Assembly (NCBI GenBank): GCA_037447655.1
Contig: JBBHKE010000549.1
Span: 111,065-175,064 of the forward strand
Length of the DNA: 64,000 bases
From: Zygnema cylindricum
Lineage: Eukaryota > Streptophyta > Zygnematophyceae > Zygnematales > Zygnemataceae
Reading direction: 5' to 3'
Below are positions 22,622-35,600 of this stretch, piece after piece; positions within the stretch are counted from its first letter, which is position 1, and the number at the start of each line of letters is the position of its first letter. The position numbers were made by a program, and so were the translations under genes. Under the pieces are notes generated by a model. It saw nothing but the letters and a program-made list of their open reading frames with translations. It did no database searches and had not been told where the DNA came from.

Positions 22622-23162
22622 TACACCGCCAATCGTTATTAGCGTGTAAGTTTTTTTAGCGTATAAAAATAATTACCGTGGTGTACGCTATTTAAGAATT
22701 TGAAAATTTTGGAAAAAATCATACATTCTAATTGTTTGGTTATGGTAATTTGGATCTTTGAAAAAAAAAATGTCGGTCGCAAACATGCTTACACTAATAT
22801 AGGTCTCCGTACAAAATCTGACAAATCGTACACAAATCGTACATTCATACGGTCGAAACGCGGCTGTCGGACGAATATGTGCGAGCGGGATTTTTTACGA
22901 CCTGGTTTTTATTCCTTTTTAGAACGCACATTCTCATGCGTCCGCTGTTACTAAAACAAATTTATTGTACTTTTTAACTAAAAAAGGTACATTTATGTAC
23001 GGTTTGACACTGACCGTACACCACTCTATTAAAGAGACAACGTCCTAAAAATAACCTTAAATAGAATAAAGAAAAAAATAGAATGAACTACAATAATGGA
23101 GAATATAAAAAAAAAGCGGGACGGAATTAGCGTACACAACGCTAATAACGATTGGCGGTGTA
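22622..23162. mobile_element. Tc1/mariner-like MITE, 541 bp
   Basis: TACACCGCCAATCGTTATTA at the left mirrors TAATAACGATTGGCGGTGTA at the right, with TA at both outer edges as expected for a TA target duplication. No transposase is visible. Confidence 0.8.
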
Positions 23163-23249
23163 CCGTATCGGCTCATCGTGCTTACGACCCGACTTTTAGC
23201 CCCCCCCCGAAAAGTGCCCTCATAGAGCCGAGCCCTAACTTGACTCGTG

Positions 23250-23877
23250 ATAGCCTATGCCCACCGGAGCATTTCCCATTCCGATGATTTTCCGAATTAT
23301 GATAATAATATGAAACTTTTAAAATCCTTTGTACGTGCGAAACTTTATTTATATTTGTCAAACGGCGTTCCTTTCATTCGTGGCCTATTCCCACCGGAAA
23401 AAAAGCCTATGCCCACCAGAGCATTTCCCATTCCGATGATTTTCTGAATTATGATACTAATATGAAACTTTTAAAATCCTTTGTACATGCGAAACTTTAT
23501 TTCTATTTGTCGAACGACGATCCTTTCATTCATAGCCTATTCCCACCGGAAAAAAAATCACTTCCGTAACAGACGGACGTTGGAATAATGTACGGCTTTC
23601 AATGAAAATCGTACAAACGAGCTTCCTCAAAATATTGTCGGATATTGAAGCCAGGTTAAAGTCGTGTATTTCGCCGAAACGCTAACGTAGCCAAAACAAC
23701 ATCCGAACGCCTATTTCATTGTACTCGCGGAAACACTGTAGGGCTTTTAACCACAGTCGTCGTCCTTCGAACATTCAATACCGCATGTTTGTTTTCGCGC
23801 CTATGTTTGGTGACATCGAAGCGTGTACGTTTTCCGATGAGTTTTCGGAAAATCAAATGCTCCGGTGGGAATAGACA
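23250..23877. mobile_element. TIR element with internal 152-bp tandem duplication
   Basis: A left arm cctatgcccaccggagcatt (about 23255) mirrors a right arm aatgctccggtgggaatag (about 23857). The left block is duplicated directly with a 152-bp period (23253 and 23405). No target duplication was resolved and no frame is present. Confidence 0.5.
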
Positions 23878-23879
23878 AT

Positions 23880-24465
23880 TGTTTTATTTCCGCAGCCGCA
23901 ATAGGGACGTACGTACATCATTACGTACAAGGGCACGTTCCTTTGAAATGTCGGGGCTGAGTTTATGACCATCACCTTCACTTAATTGACACAGTGAAAT
24001 AGGTTAAACTAAATAGTTAGGTTGAAATTAAGTTGGCGGCGTCACGCTAATGGACGATGACTGTCAGGCCTAAAACATTACAGTGATACACTTGTACTGT
24101 ACAGCAGTGTATAATTTATGAAAGGAATTGATCATTGCAGTGAATGTTTTGGTTGCGCACAGTCATTTACGTCATTTTGTCAAAAATTGTACGTTTAAAG
24201 TACACATTGGTACAAATAAAGCATCGTTGAGTATAAATTTGACGGTCAATCGGTTTGACAACTTTGAATTTCAAAATATTGTTTCAACCGCTTAAAATTT
24301 TGCCGCGCTTGCGAACGTTCATAATAAAATCAGTATTTCACACGACCGGTTAAGGTTTACAGCAACAAAACTACGGCAACCACACGTAAATAAAAGTGTT
24401 GCGCACAGTCACTTTTTGTCGTTACGTGAGCTCCACGGTGAGAGCACATGTTGGATTTTAACTTA
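23880..24465. other. No gene; repeated gttgcgcacagtca word
   Basis: The word ggttgcgcacagtca occurs in direct orientation near 24163 and 24398, each followed by a T-rich gtcatttt/gtcgtt stretch, which suggests a further degenerate repeat. Nothing coding is seen. Confidence 0.4.
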
Positions 24466-25110
24466 GGGCACTTTCCCATGTAACCGAAACTTTAATCTTG
24501 TAACTTTGTTTATAAGGAAGATTCTCCGTACATCTTTATGAGCATTCCGATGTAATCGCAAATAACTTGTTACTTCAAAAGGTGACAAGCGTATACGTGT
24601 ACGAAACATGTGACACATAAACGGTACACAAAATGTTGCGAAACTTCCACCCAATTTCGATTTCAGACGTCCACCCGCACGTTGAACAGTTTTTGTCACT
24701 TCGCAATATCTGCACGCCACATTGTCGACGTGGAGGTATTGCAGATGTTTAGGGTTTGTGACATTGTGACGTCACGCGCATCACGCTCAACTATGACACC
24801 GCCCACGTCCCAACTTCTACAAAATTTCGCCATGATTTCCCGATTGTTGTTTTTTGTCTTTTCCTACTCTACTTGCCATCAAAATACGCTCAAAGATAGT
24901 AAAAATAAATCGTTTTCATAGATATTTAATTTGATACCATTATAGACATTTTTCGCTGCAAAAATTGTAATATGGACGCGGTAGTGGGAGAGGGAGAGAG
25001 AGAGAGAGGCGCTTTCACAAACTTCGCTTTTGCGAAATGGCGTCCCTTGGTCGAGACCCCTCCACTTCCTCTGTACGGAAAAAGGTGCACGGAAAAAAGT
25101 ACGTACAGGC
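24466..25110. mobile_element. Element of the cctatgtaaccg family, copy A
   Basis: The copy opens gggcactttcccatgtaacc, shares the words gatgtttagggttt and gacgtcacgc with the copy at 29890, and ends near gtcgagacccctccacttcc. Non-coding. Confidence 0.5.
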
Positions 25111-25522
25111 TGTATGTAACAGTAATAGCGGATCGAACTTGTTTATAAAGGGGTATTTGGGTGTTATGATTATAGAGTACTAAATTTGGTAGACGTCCGC
25201 GAAAGAATCACGCTATTTGGAGTTATATTTTAAAAGTTATAGCGATGGGTGTATTTAGGTGACAGCGTGGGGTTTAAATAACACGTGGGTATCATTGAAA
25301 CGGGTTAAGGGTCAAGTTAGTACCGAAATTACCCGTGTACGTTTCATAAAGTTCTAATGAAACATTTAGTATGCACGGTGGTTCGTTTCGTACAGATTTT
25401 AGTACGAAACGTCACTTTCACTTAAAGGAATTTCGTACGAAGTTTCGCGTGCGAAATTCGTTACGCACGATCGTGCGAAGTCGCGTTTCTTTTGGCGCGC
25501 ACTTTTGCACGTAAATGTTACG

Positions 25523-26142
25523 TACACCGCGAATCGTAATTAGAGTAATGAAAAAATTAGAGTAAAAAAACAAAAAAAAACAATTAGAGTAATGAACTCT
25601 ATTTTATGTGATAGAACTTTTTCACAGAGGAAGTTTACTCTAATTTATTTAAGTACTCTATATTGGGTTATGTCGGCAATAAATTACCGCGCTGAAATTA
25701 TGAACACTAAATTACGTAAATGTACAGAATCTGTCAGTCCGTATAGTTTTGACATCATTATGACGTTAGTATTATTTGTCGCGCTGAATGTCAGCTGATG
25801 TTCACACTGACGACGATGCTGTCGACGGACGAGAGTTATGCGAACGGCTTTTTTTCGATGTGATTCATTTTTCGTTTAGTGCGATTTCACGTGCGAGCGC
25901 GATTGTATTAAATTATTATTTGTACCTTATTACTTAAAAAAGTACAATTTTGCACGGTCGAACGTCGTCCGTACTCCACAATATTTAATACAAACCTATA
26001 TTACAATTTTGTTACGCTAATTAAACTTACCTAAATTAGAATAATGAAAAAATTAGAATCATTTACTCTATTTGATGTAATAAAATCGAAATTTCGAGCG
26101 ACCGAATTAGAGTAATTTACTCTAATTACGATTCGCGGTGTA
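25523..26142. mobile_element. Tc1/mariner-like MITE, 620 bp
   Basis: TACACCGCGAATCGTAATTA at the left and TAATTACGATTCGCGGTGTA at the right are perfect complements with TA edges. The right half is homologous, in inverse orientation, to the left half of the element at 26924. Confidence 0.85.
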
Positions 26143-26162
26143 GTGAAACGTAACGTTTGATT

Positions 26163-26619
26163 CATAGTTCAAAAGTAGGTGACCGTACGCCCGTACAATA
26201 TGCCTATTGTATGCAAAACATACAATATGGCCTTAAGACTCATATTGTATTGGCCGCAAAATGAAATAAAATAGTAACAGGGTTGAGTTGCACATGGATC
26301 GATAGAGAATTAAACGTCATGTCTATATTTGAAAAAAAAATCGGACAAAAAAATCTTTTTCTGTGAGTTTTGAGCGACTTTTTATTTAAACCGTCAGATT
26401 TGGACGATCTGACGGTCGTCGATGAAAGTAACGATCTAACAATATCACATGAAAAGCCCATAACACAACTTACGATAGGACTATAGTCAGATTCGGAGGA
26501 TCGGACGGTCGCTGATGAAAGTATAGATCTAAGAAGATCACATGGAAAGCCAGTAACACAACTTACGCTAAAGGCGGCCTACAAAAGGCCTACCAAAAAA
26601 CGCCTACTTTTGAACTATG
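26163..26619. mobile_element. hAT-like MITE with CATAGTTCAAAAGTAGG ends
   Basis: CATAGTTCAAAAGTAGGTGA at the left and CGCCTACTTTTGAACTATG at the right bound 457 bp that is homologous, inverted, to 42063-42425. A block of about 94 bp with gatgaaagta and cacaacttacg is tandemly duplicated inside. Flanks gtttgatt and gttttctc match only partly. Confidence 0.75.
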
Positions 26620-26923
26620 GTTTTCTCGCCCGTGGAGTGCAGGGTGTGTAGGTCTCCCACACGAGGCGAAATGCGCCGAGACCTGCACACTTCGCAAAAT
26701 ACCGCCCGGGTACCGCAGATTTTTAGGGTCATAGGGTTGTTGGTCGTGTTTTTTTTATATAAAAAAAACACGAATGAGAAAAAAAAACCTAAACATATTT
26801 AAATTTGCGACGCGCCGCGCGGCGCGAGGCGTCGTAAAGCGAAATTGGAGTGAAAGGAATGCAGGGCGACGTGGACACCCTCACACGCGACCTTCACACC
26901 TAAAAACGCTCGATTCAGTTCAG

Positions 26924-27424
26924 TACACCGCGAATCGTAATTAGAGTAAATTATTCTAATTCGGTCGCTCGAAATTTCGACTCTATCACATGAAATATAG
27001 TAAATGGTTCTAATTTTTTCCTTATTCTATGTAATGTAAAGTTTAATTTGCGTTTTTAATTATAATATAGGTTCCTTTTAAATAGTGTGGAGTATGGACA
27101 ACATTCAACCGTGCAAATTTGTACTTTATTAAGTAAAAAAATACAAATAATGATTTAATACAGGTCGTTATCATGTAACAGCGTTTTAGCAAACCGCGTA
27201 GTGCAAACGTCACAGTGACGATAAACTTTACGTTTTGCCAAATTCTGTATGAATTCCTTATTTACAGTAGAGGATATTAGCGTGCCAAATTAGAGTACTT
27301 AAATAAATTAGAGTAAACTTCAGGTTAAACAACTATCGCATAAATTAACTTTCATTACTCTAATTATTTTTTTTAGTTTTTGTACTCCAATTTTTTAGTT
27401 ACTCTAATTACGATACGCGGTGTA
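26924..27424. mobile_element. Tc1/mariner-like MITE, 501 bp
   Basis: TACACCGCGAATCGTAATTA at the left pairs with TAATTACGATACGCGGTGTA at the right (one mismatch), with TA edges. Same family as 25523-26142. Confidence 0.85.
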
Positions 27425-27539
27425 CTGTATATACTGATTGTGATAAAGTACAGTAGTAAACTATGGAAGTATAATATAATCAACATACGATACGATATGG
27501 AGCCTCCCAAATGCATGACCATGTGATAGTACGACATTT

Positions 27540-29440
27540 CACCGATACGATATGGAGCCTCCTTTTTTGTGAGTTCCACTAATGGTGAACTTCCATTAGA
27601 GGAAAAGTGGGGTTGTTTACTGGACGCCGTACGATTTCGTACAAATTCGTACCAATTTTTTTTTGTCTGACGAAACATGACGAAACATGTTTATTGGATG
27701 GCTCCAATATTATAGGCGTAAATGTCGACCGTTAGATTATTAACTATTTTAGATTCGCGAAACAATCACGCACATCGTCCAGTGTGAAGAGACTCTCCTT
27801 GGGAGGAGAGTTTTTTCACACTGGTCGCGTACCATTGGTACACATGAAAACTATAAAAAAAAATCCACCACGAACAGGCAATGTGAATCGAACACGTCGT
27901 ACACGCCATGTGCCTTCCGCCACGGTGTATGAAGGTCGACCAAAATATCTTCGCACTCTCCTTCTGACATCCGCTGACCTTAAAAGTTTGCGGCGCCGTT
28001 TTGACATTCCGTTCTGAAATTTTGATTTTCAATTTCAAAATTAAAATCTGGTCGCAAAATTTTCGTACGAGTCATTAACTACCTCCACCCGTACAAATAT
28101 TACGTACATATTTTCAACTTGAATAATATTTATAAATTTTAAGAATCTGAAAACTAACCTACGTGGCGCCAATCATAATTGAGAAACGATATCTACTGGT
28201 ACGACATAATGGAAGGCTGTGCCAGTAAACATGAGAAATAGACGTATCCGCATGTTTATTGGTGCCTTATGGAAGGTCATGCTAGTAAACATGAGAAATA
28301 GACGTATCCGCATGTTTACTGGGACAACCTTATGGTGCTATAATGGAAGGTCGTGCCAGTAAACATGAGAAATAGACGTATCTGCATGTTTACTGGGACA
28401 GCCTAATGGAGAACAAGCCTAAATCTGGTCTTGTGGCAGAGCACTTGTCAGACTTCATATTTTCCAAGGCAAAGTAAAATTCGAATGCTACATATATTTT
28501 TTGGAAGACTACATAATACACAGGTTATCAGCATCTGGACCTGCGTATTGTGCTAAATGATAATTGCTAACTTAGGGTAGAATTCTATAAGGCAGTTCTA
28601 GTAAATGTACGGATAATTTTACTGGCAGCGTTTACTATAAGACTATTCATTTTTGTCGGGTCAGTAACAAACATTCCTCAATTATAATTGGCGCCACATA
28701 GGTTAGAGTCCACATTCATAAAATCATAAAAAAATATACAAATGGAAAGGCAGAAAGAAATATCTGTACAACCGGAGGTAGTTAATGTTTCGAATGTAAA
28801 GTTTGCGGTCAGATTTTGATTTTGAAAATGAAATCAAAATTTCGAAACGGAATGGCAAAAAAACTTGGCAAACTTTGAAGGTCGCGGCATACTTTGAATG
28901 TCGGTGGATGTCAGACGGAGCGTGCGAGAATGTTTTCAGCTCACCTGCATCCAGCGTGGCAGGCGGCACATGGCCTGTAGGACATAAGAACATGGCCTGT
29001 AGGATCTGTAGGCCTGTGATCACTTGTTCAAAGCAAATATTTTTTTGCTTTTTAACGTGTACCAATGGTACACGACCTTACCATGACCAGTATTGTACAA
29101 CTCTCCTCGCGAGGAGAGTATCGCGACACTGGACGATGTGCGCCATTGCTTCGCGGATCTGAAAAAGTGGAATATCCAACGGCCATGAATTACGCCGACA
29201 TCATTGGAGCCTCCCGACAGCTTTCCAGTAACAATGTTTCGGCTGACAAAAAAAAAAATAGGGTACGTCTTTGTACGACGCTAAACAAAAACGTGCGGCG
29301 TCCAGTAACAAACGCCACTTTTCGTCTAATGGAATTATACCATTAGGGTGGACTTCCATTAACGAAAAAGTGGGGATTTTTACTGACTGCCGTACTGTTT
29401 CGTACAAGTTCGTACAAACATTATTTTTTTTTAACGAAAA
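27540..29440. mobile_element. Foldback-like element with long inverted arms
   Basis: The left arm (about 27556-28140) and right arm (about 28745-29345) are diverged inverted copies. In mirror order both contain ggagcctcc, gtccagt/actggac, ctctcc..ggagag hairpins, a taccattggtac/taccaatggta palindrome and a gttaactacctcc/gaggtagttaa block. The centre holds another TIR element (28155-28705). No intact frame is present. Boundaries are approximate. Confidence 0.55.
28155..28705. mobile_element. TIR element with internal tandem units, 551 bp
   Basis: TAACCTACGTGGCGCCAATC at the left pairs with the right end ATTGGCGCCACATAGGTTA. Three tandem units of about 60-75 bp (28209-28410) carry the words taatggaaggtc, gccagtaaacatgag and cgcatgtttactgg. 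It is nested in the foldback element. Confidence 0.7.
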
Positions 29441-29889
29441 CAACATTACAGAAAATTGTCCAAGTTTGTAGGCGTAAATTAGGACCGTCGGATTCAATTA
29501 CACTTTTTATCCGTGACGCCACGTCACCAACCCTACAGTTTTGTAAGACCTTGCATAATGATGACTGTTCTCGAATACAGAATGTGTAAAAATAGGCCGC
29601 GTGGAAAAGGTAAAAAGAATCCAAGACGAGCGCGCGCGTATGTGCGTACACGTCGCATGGGCCATGTGCCTTCCGCCAGGGTGGCTGCGAATCCGCTCAA
29701 ATTATCCCGTCACGCTCCCACCATCAGTGTGTCGCCGCCTTTTTGTTGTTGTGTTTTGAAATTTTGGGTAGTACATTTAATGCCCTCTGTACGAGTCATT
29801 AATTACCTCCGCTGGTATAGATATTATCTCCACTGGTACAGATATAACCTCCGCCCGTACATATATTGCGTTATAACATTGCATTATAA

Positions 29890-30460
29890 GGGCGTGTTCC
29901 TATGTAACCGGTATTTTGAAACGTTATTTTGGATTTTAGCGTTGATCTTACGGTGTAATTTTCAAAGTTTTCCTATGTCATTCATTACTTGCGCTTTCAT
30001 TACTTCAAATTTGTGACAGTCGTAGTCGTCTACAAAATGTGCGACAGACTACGAAACGAAATGTAGACTATTACGAAACTTCATAAAAGAAGTGACGTTT
30101 ACAAAAACGACGACGGTTGTAGACGTCGAGGTTTTTCTGACATCGTAGATGTTTAGGGTTTTGACATTGCGAAGTCACGCCACGCTGTGACGTCATTAGT
30201 ACGTAAACTTTCCGTTATGGCTTCCGATTTCTTTTATTTATCTTTTATCATTCGATATGCCGTCAAACTACGATCAAAGATATTAAAAAAAAGATAAAAA
30301 ATATTTTTTTTCATTTGAAACCATCATTGCCGCTTTTCATTTATGGGAGAGAGAAATAAGAGCAATCGAGTGAGAAAGAGGAAGAGAGACGAGGATGACG
30401 TAAACTTTTGCAAAGGACCCAAGAAGGAAAGTGGAGGTCCGAGACCCCTGCAAGTTTTTT
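29890..30460. mobile_element. Element of the cctatgtaaccg family, copy B
   Basis: The copy begins gggcgtgttcctatgtaacc, continues with gatgtttagggttttgacat and ends with ggtccgagacccctgcaag. The same words occur inverted in 50948-51899. Non-coding. Confidence 0.5.
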
Positions 30461-30994
30461 TTACGTACATGTTTGTCAGTTTCTTATGTGCATGCTCATG
30501 ACGAGCAATGAAAAAAACAGCATGTACTTTCCTTCGTGCAAAAAAATTTGAAAACTTTTCACGCGTCCAACCCTGGTTTTCTATTCGTCAATAGGGTAGT
30601 ATTTTGATTAAAACTAGGCCGCGATTTGATTTTAGTGCAAGTGTGAAGATGAGCTAGAAGTGGGTCGCGATGATAATACTGCCAAATCGCCGTACCTTTC
30701 AAGTTCCAAGATGACGCAAAATGTATTTGAGTTTTGCCCATTTTCGTACGGCGTAATATTTCAAGTTAGAGTCCATTTTTTGTAAACGAAAAAACCTTGC
30801 GAACAAGGAACACGCAAGATTCCTAAGATTTTGCATCAAATATTTACCTACGTGTTACCAACCAGAATGAGCCACGCAGGTTTACAGACACGACCTAATG
30901 GAGGGCACGCCCTTCAGTAATTTTTTCCGTACAATTATTGGGACGCCTAATGGAAGTCCACCCTTAATAAAAAAATACTATCTCCCTCGTATAA

Positions 30995-31370
30995 GGGTGC
31001 GTCTCTATGTGCTTCAAACTTAGAGACCTTTTTTTTGTTTTTTAGCGCAGATCCGGCGGACCCGGATTTCGGGTGTCCCTATGTGTACCAAAGGAAATTG
31101 TCACTTAAGGGCGTGACGACTGTATACGTCGACAATGCCAGTGACGGCTGTCAACGTCTACAATCTATGATGACGCTCGTTATTTTTCGTAACTCCTTGT
31201 GACGTCGCGTGATTTTTCGTGAAATTGTAGACCTACCGCCATCCATCCTGTGCCGTTTCACGGTTGAAGAAGATGCGTTTTGCCTTTGCGTCTATTGTCG
31301 GCTCGACGTGAAATGGCATTGGAACCTTGAGACCCCTGCAAAAAAAAAATCCGTACCGGATGGAAACGGA
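30995..31370. mobile_element. Element of the cctatgtaaccg family, copy C (short)
   Basis: It begins gggtgcgtctctatgtg and ends with cttgagacccctgcaaaaa, the same terminal words as copies A and B with a much shorter interior. Confidence 0.4.
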
Positions 31371-31563
31371 CAAAACAAAACAAACTGTGTACTTCTTATA
31401 GTCGTATAAAACAAAAACGGACAAAACATAGCGAATCGTGTATACTTCCACCTCGCTTAAATCGTTTGAAAATTTTCAAACAATACGGCACGCGCGAATA
31501 TATGTTCCTATTTGTTTATAGAAAATCCCTAATTTTAAAACACATCGCGCATGTGTTTTAATT

Positions 31564-31690
31564 AGTGTTGGGTATCGAGGACCCATTGCCGATATTCGAT
31601 ATATCGCTTCGATATATCGAATTTCAAATCATCGCGATATATCGCCGATATATCGCCGATTTATCGTATCGTCGATATATCGAAGCTAAA
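31564..31690. mobile_element. Left end of a hAT-like element, right end missing
   Basis: TAGTGTTGGGTATCGAGGAC followed by tandem cgatatatcg palindromes closely matches the left end of the complete element at 36720. No right terminus occurs before the N gap at 32099, so the element is truncated or its end lies in the gap. Confidence 0.65.
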
Positions 31691-32098
31691 AAAAATAAAT
31701 AATAATAATAATCCCACAGGTTTTCAAAGCCTCATGACTTCGGACAAAGTGACTGTAAAATATTTGCCGGAAAGAAATACGGTTTTTTCCTGAAAGTCAG
31801 CGGAGTGAAGAGATCTCTGAGGTACATTGACGAGGTACACTTGTGAAGTACACGTACGTCAAACGCAAGTACGATTTTCCATACGAAAAAGGTCGGTTTC
31901 TAGATGTTTGATGATTCTTGAGATTTGGTAGTCAGCTTACGTGGAACCATTCATATCAGGACACGTATGTAAAACTTATTTAGAAACGATACGCGATGTA
32001 CCCGATGCCTCTGTAATACATAAATTTTGCTGTCCGTACTATTACAGAGACCTCCTCGTGTAACCATACCCCAAAAAAGCAATCATTAGAAGTACAGA

Positions 32099-32108
32099 NN
32101 NNNNNNNN
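32099..32108. other. Assembly gap (10 N)
   Basis: Ten N of unknown true length, followed by T-rich sequence. The missing 5' exon of the THUMP gene could lie here or upstream. Confidence 0.95.
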
Positions 32109-32680
32109 TTTTTTTTTTTTTGTCTTTGGACTTCTCTTTCCTTTATTGTTCAACCTTTCGTTTTTTGTGACTAAAGTTTTTTTTCTTTTTCTTTTTTTTC
32201 CAAAGTTTAGTTTATTTTATTTTCTGAATTGATTTTTTTTTTTCCTTTCAAAATTTATTTTACTATTTTCGAAATTTTTCACTCACTTAAATAATTGCTG
32301 GAAGTGATCTTGCTTTCTTTTTTTTTCTTTTTCTTTTTTTTGAAATCAGTGTTTTTTGCTTTCCAACTTGTTATTTCCTTTCTCTTCAGGTTTCTGTTTT
32401 TTTTTTTTGTTTCCTTTCCTAACTGCAATTGTCCTTTTTCTAATCGGAGTTATAGTTTTTTCCTTTTCCAAATTGTGGGTTTTTTTTTTTTTTTTCCTTT
32501 TGCTATTGGCAACCTTCTCACCCTTAAATTTCTATATTTTATTTGTTTATTTTTTTGGTTCACCTAATTATCAAATAAACTGACTCCTCCGAGAACATTT
32601 TTTTTCTTGTTTTGTTGTGTTCTTTTTCTTTTTCTTTTTCCTTTTCTTTATCATTTCCCTTGGGTTATTTTTTCGAATAG

Positions 32681-35600
32681 GACGTGAAAAAAGTGCGACA
32701 AAGGAGGCTTTGTCTATTTTACCTGAGGTACGAAGGTTTTTTGGGTTTTTTAAGGTTCTTTGGGGTAATTTAGGGTTTAAAATCGTTTTCCGAGATTTTT
32801 TAGAGTTTTGTTTGGTTTTTTGTTGTTTTAAGGTGTTTTTTAAGTTTTTTTTGCGTATTTTTTGGGTTTTTTTGGTTTTTTTTGGGTATTTTTTGTTGTT
32901 TTACACGACTTTTTAGGGTTTTTAGGGTTTTCTTAAAGGTTTTAGTGTTTTATGGTTTTTTAGGGTTTTTAAGGGTTTTTACCGTTTTTAGGATTTTTTC
33001 AGTTTAAGGGTTTTTAGAGTTTTAGGGTTTTTAGGGTATAGGGTTTAGGGTTTTTAGGGTTTTCTTATGGGTTTATACTTTATAGGGTTTTAGGGTTTTT
33101 TAGGGTTTCAATGTGGATCATGATTTTAAAGTTTGGAAAGTTTTTTGTTCAAATTTTAATTCAAAATTTGCTGTATAAGTAATTCTAAGTAATATGTAAT
33201 TGACTTTTTATACCATATTATATGGGGGTAGGAATCGCAAATAAAACATAATATTATTGTTAATTTTCACTAGAATCTCATTTTTTTTTCTTTCGCTTCC
33301 CCCAATAGTTATAAAGTACAAAAGTTATCGCTTTACTACTCGTTTATATTTTGGATTTTATAAGTTTTTTATTCGGATGTTATTTCGTAAAAGTTCCACT
33401 AATAAATGAACAATATGGCTCACTTTTCTGCAGGTAAAAACTTTTTTTTTTTTTTTTTGGAACGTGGAGCGAAATTGTTGGAAAACATGAAATATTGTGA
33501 AATAAATCCAAAGTGAATTTTTAGTTAAAAAAACAAATAAATTTTTTTGATTAGAGATAATTCATGGCTCGAATAACCATGATTATTGATAAAATGGTGC
33601 TAAAATATCCACATCAATTATGGTAAACTATGTGACAAAAATGAAAAAAATAGCTTGTGACCTTCTGTGTATCTTTCAAAGGTTTTTTCTTTTTCCTTTT
33701 TTCTTTTCTTTTTTCTCTTTCCTCTTTTCCTTTTCCGGCTTATACAAATTCAAACTAAATTGTGTATTTTTTTTTTGTTTCTCACGATTAAAAAATGCCC
33801 TATATAAGTCCCCACTCTATTATACATCCATTTTCAGTTTAATAAAAAGTAATCCCCCCCCAAAAAAAAACACTATATATTGTGTCCACTTTCTTTCCCA
33901 CTCTAAAAAACTGTAAACACAGAATCACACTCTAATATGTGTCCTTTTTGCTTTACCGTGAAAGAAAAAAGTCCACACTATATTTTGCATCCTTCATAAG
34001 ATAAAAAAATTATATATATACAAATCCACACTATCTTTGTGTGTAAACCTTCGATTTTTAAAATAAAGAATCAAAGAAATCCACAATAGTGTCTTTTTTT
34101 TTGGGTTCAGATCCACACTATAGTGTGCCTCCTCTTGAAATTCCTAAAAAAATGTCTCCACTTTCTTTTCTTTCTTCTTTTGTTTTTTTTTTGTGTGTCC
34201 ACTTTCTTTCCCACTCTAAAAAACTGTAAATACAAAATCCACACTATAATATGTGTCCTTTTCGCTTTTCCATGAAAAAAAGAAAGTCGATATCCATCCA
34301 CACTATATTATGCATCCTTCATAAAATAAAATAAAAGTATTCTGAATCCACATTAATTTTTGTGTATCCTCCAGTTTCTAGACTAAAGTGTAGCGTACAA
34401 ATCCACACTAAAATGTGTAACTTCTCTCGGGTCGGATTATAAATATCGATCCACACTATAATATGTGTGTCCTCTTTAAGTTTCTAAAAGAGATTATTCG
34501 ACATGAATCCTTACTATATTGTGATTAATCCTACAACTTTTTATGAGAAAATAAGTAAAATAAAATCCACATTACTAAGAGAAATCTATTTGGTCCCCAT
34601 GAGAACATGTCGCTTTATGAATCCACACTAAATAATGTGATCGGAGAGTGAGGCGGAGAAGGAGAGGGAGAGGGAGAGTGAGAGAGGGCAAGGGAGAGGG
34701 AGAGTGAGAAAGAGAGGGCAAGGGAGAGGGAGAGGGAGAGGGCGAGGGAGAGGGAGAGGGAGAGGACGAGGGAGAGGGCGAGGGAGAGGTAAAGGGAGAG
34801 GTAAAGGAGAGGGGAGAGAGAGAGAGAGCCACACTTCATAACGTATGGTTAGTTTGACTTTTCTGCAGTACATAAACCAACTCCAACAAGAAGACAAAAA
34901 ACGGTCGACTTTTTCAGAGAAGATTCCTGCTTTTTCGAGTATTACGGCGAGAGAGGATACCACAGATAGTGTGGATATTTTGGTTCCAAAGTCAAACGAA
35001 GAAAATGAAAAGGAAAAGAGAAAGGAAACGGAAGCGATCCTCGGCGTCCCGACCGTAAGAAGTGTGGATATGGAAGAAGACAAAAATGCAAAAGGAGACA
35101 AAAATACAAATGAAGACAAAAATGCCAAAGAAGACAGAAATTATGTCGCAGGACTTTCTTTGGTAAAGCTTGGGAGTATGGGAATTGCATTTGTGGTGAT
35201 GGGAGATAGTTTAGGGTGTGGAGGGAGAGCAGTGAAAGTGGTATCGAGACTATTGGAGGACGTTCGGTCGGGTAAAAAAAAACCTTTGCAGTAAGTTTTT
35301 CCTACTGATAGGAGTTTAATAATTTTAATCTCTATCCACTTCTCCCTCTCCCTCCCCTCTCCCTCTGCCTCTGCCTCTCCCTCTCCCTCTCCCTCTCCCT
35401 CTCCCTCTCGCTCTCCCTCTCCCTCTCCCTCTGCCTCTCCCTCTGCCTCTCCCTCTCCCTCTCCTTCCCCCTCTCCCTTTGCTTCTCCCTCTTCCTCTCC
35501 CTCTCCCTCTTCCTCTCCCTCTTCCTCTCCCTCTCCCTCTTCCTCTCCCTCTCCCTCTCCCTCTCCCTCTCCCTCTTCCTCTGCCTCTCCCTCTCCCTCT

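Noticed and set aside
26617-26802. Possible exon after the hAT-like MITE (G+C-rich stretch)
   Set aside because: No splice-consistent frame or recognisable motif; it runs into a T-rich palindrome.
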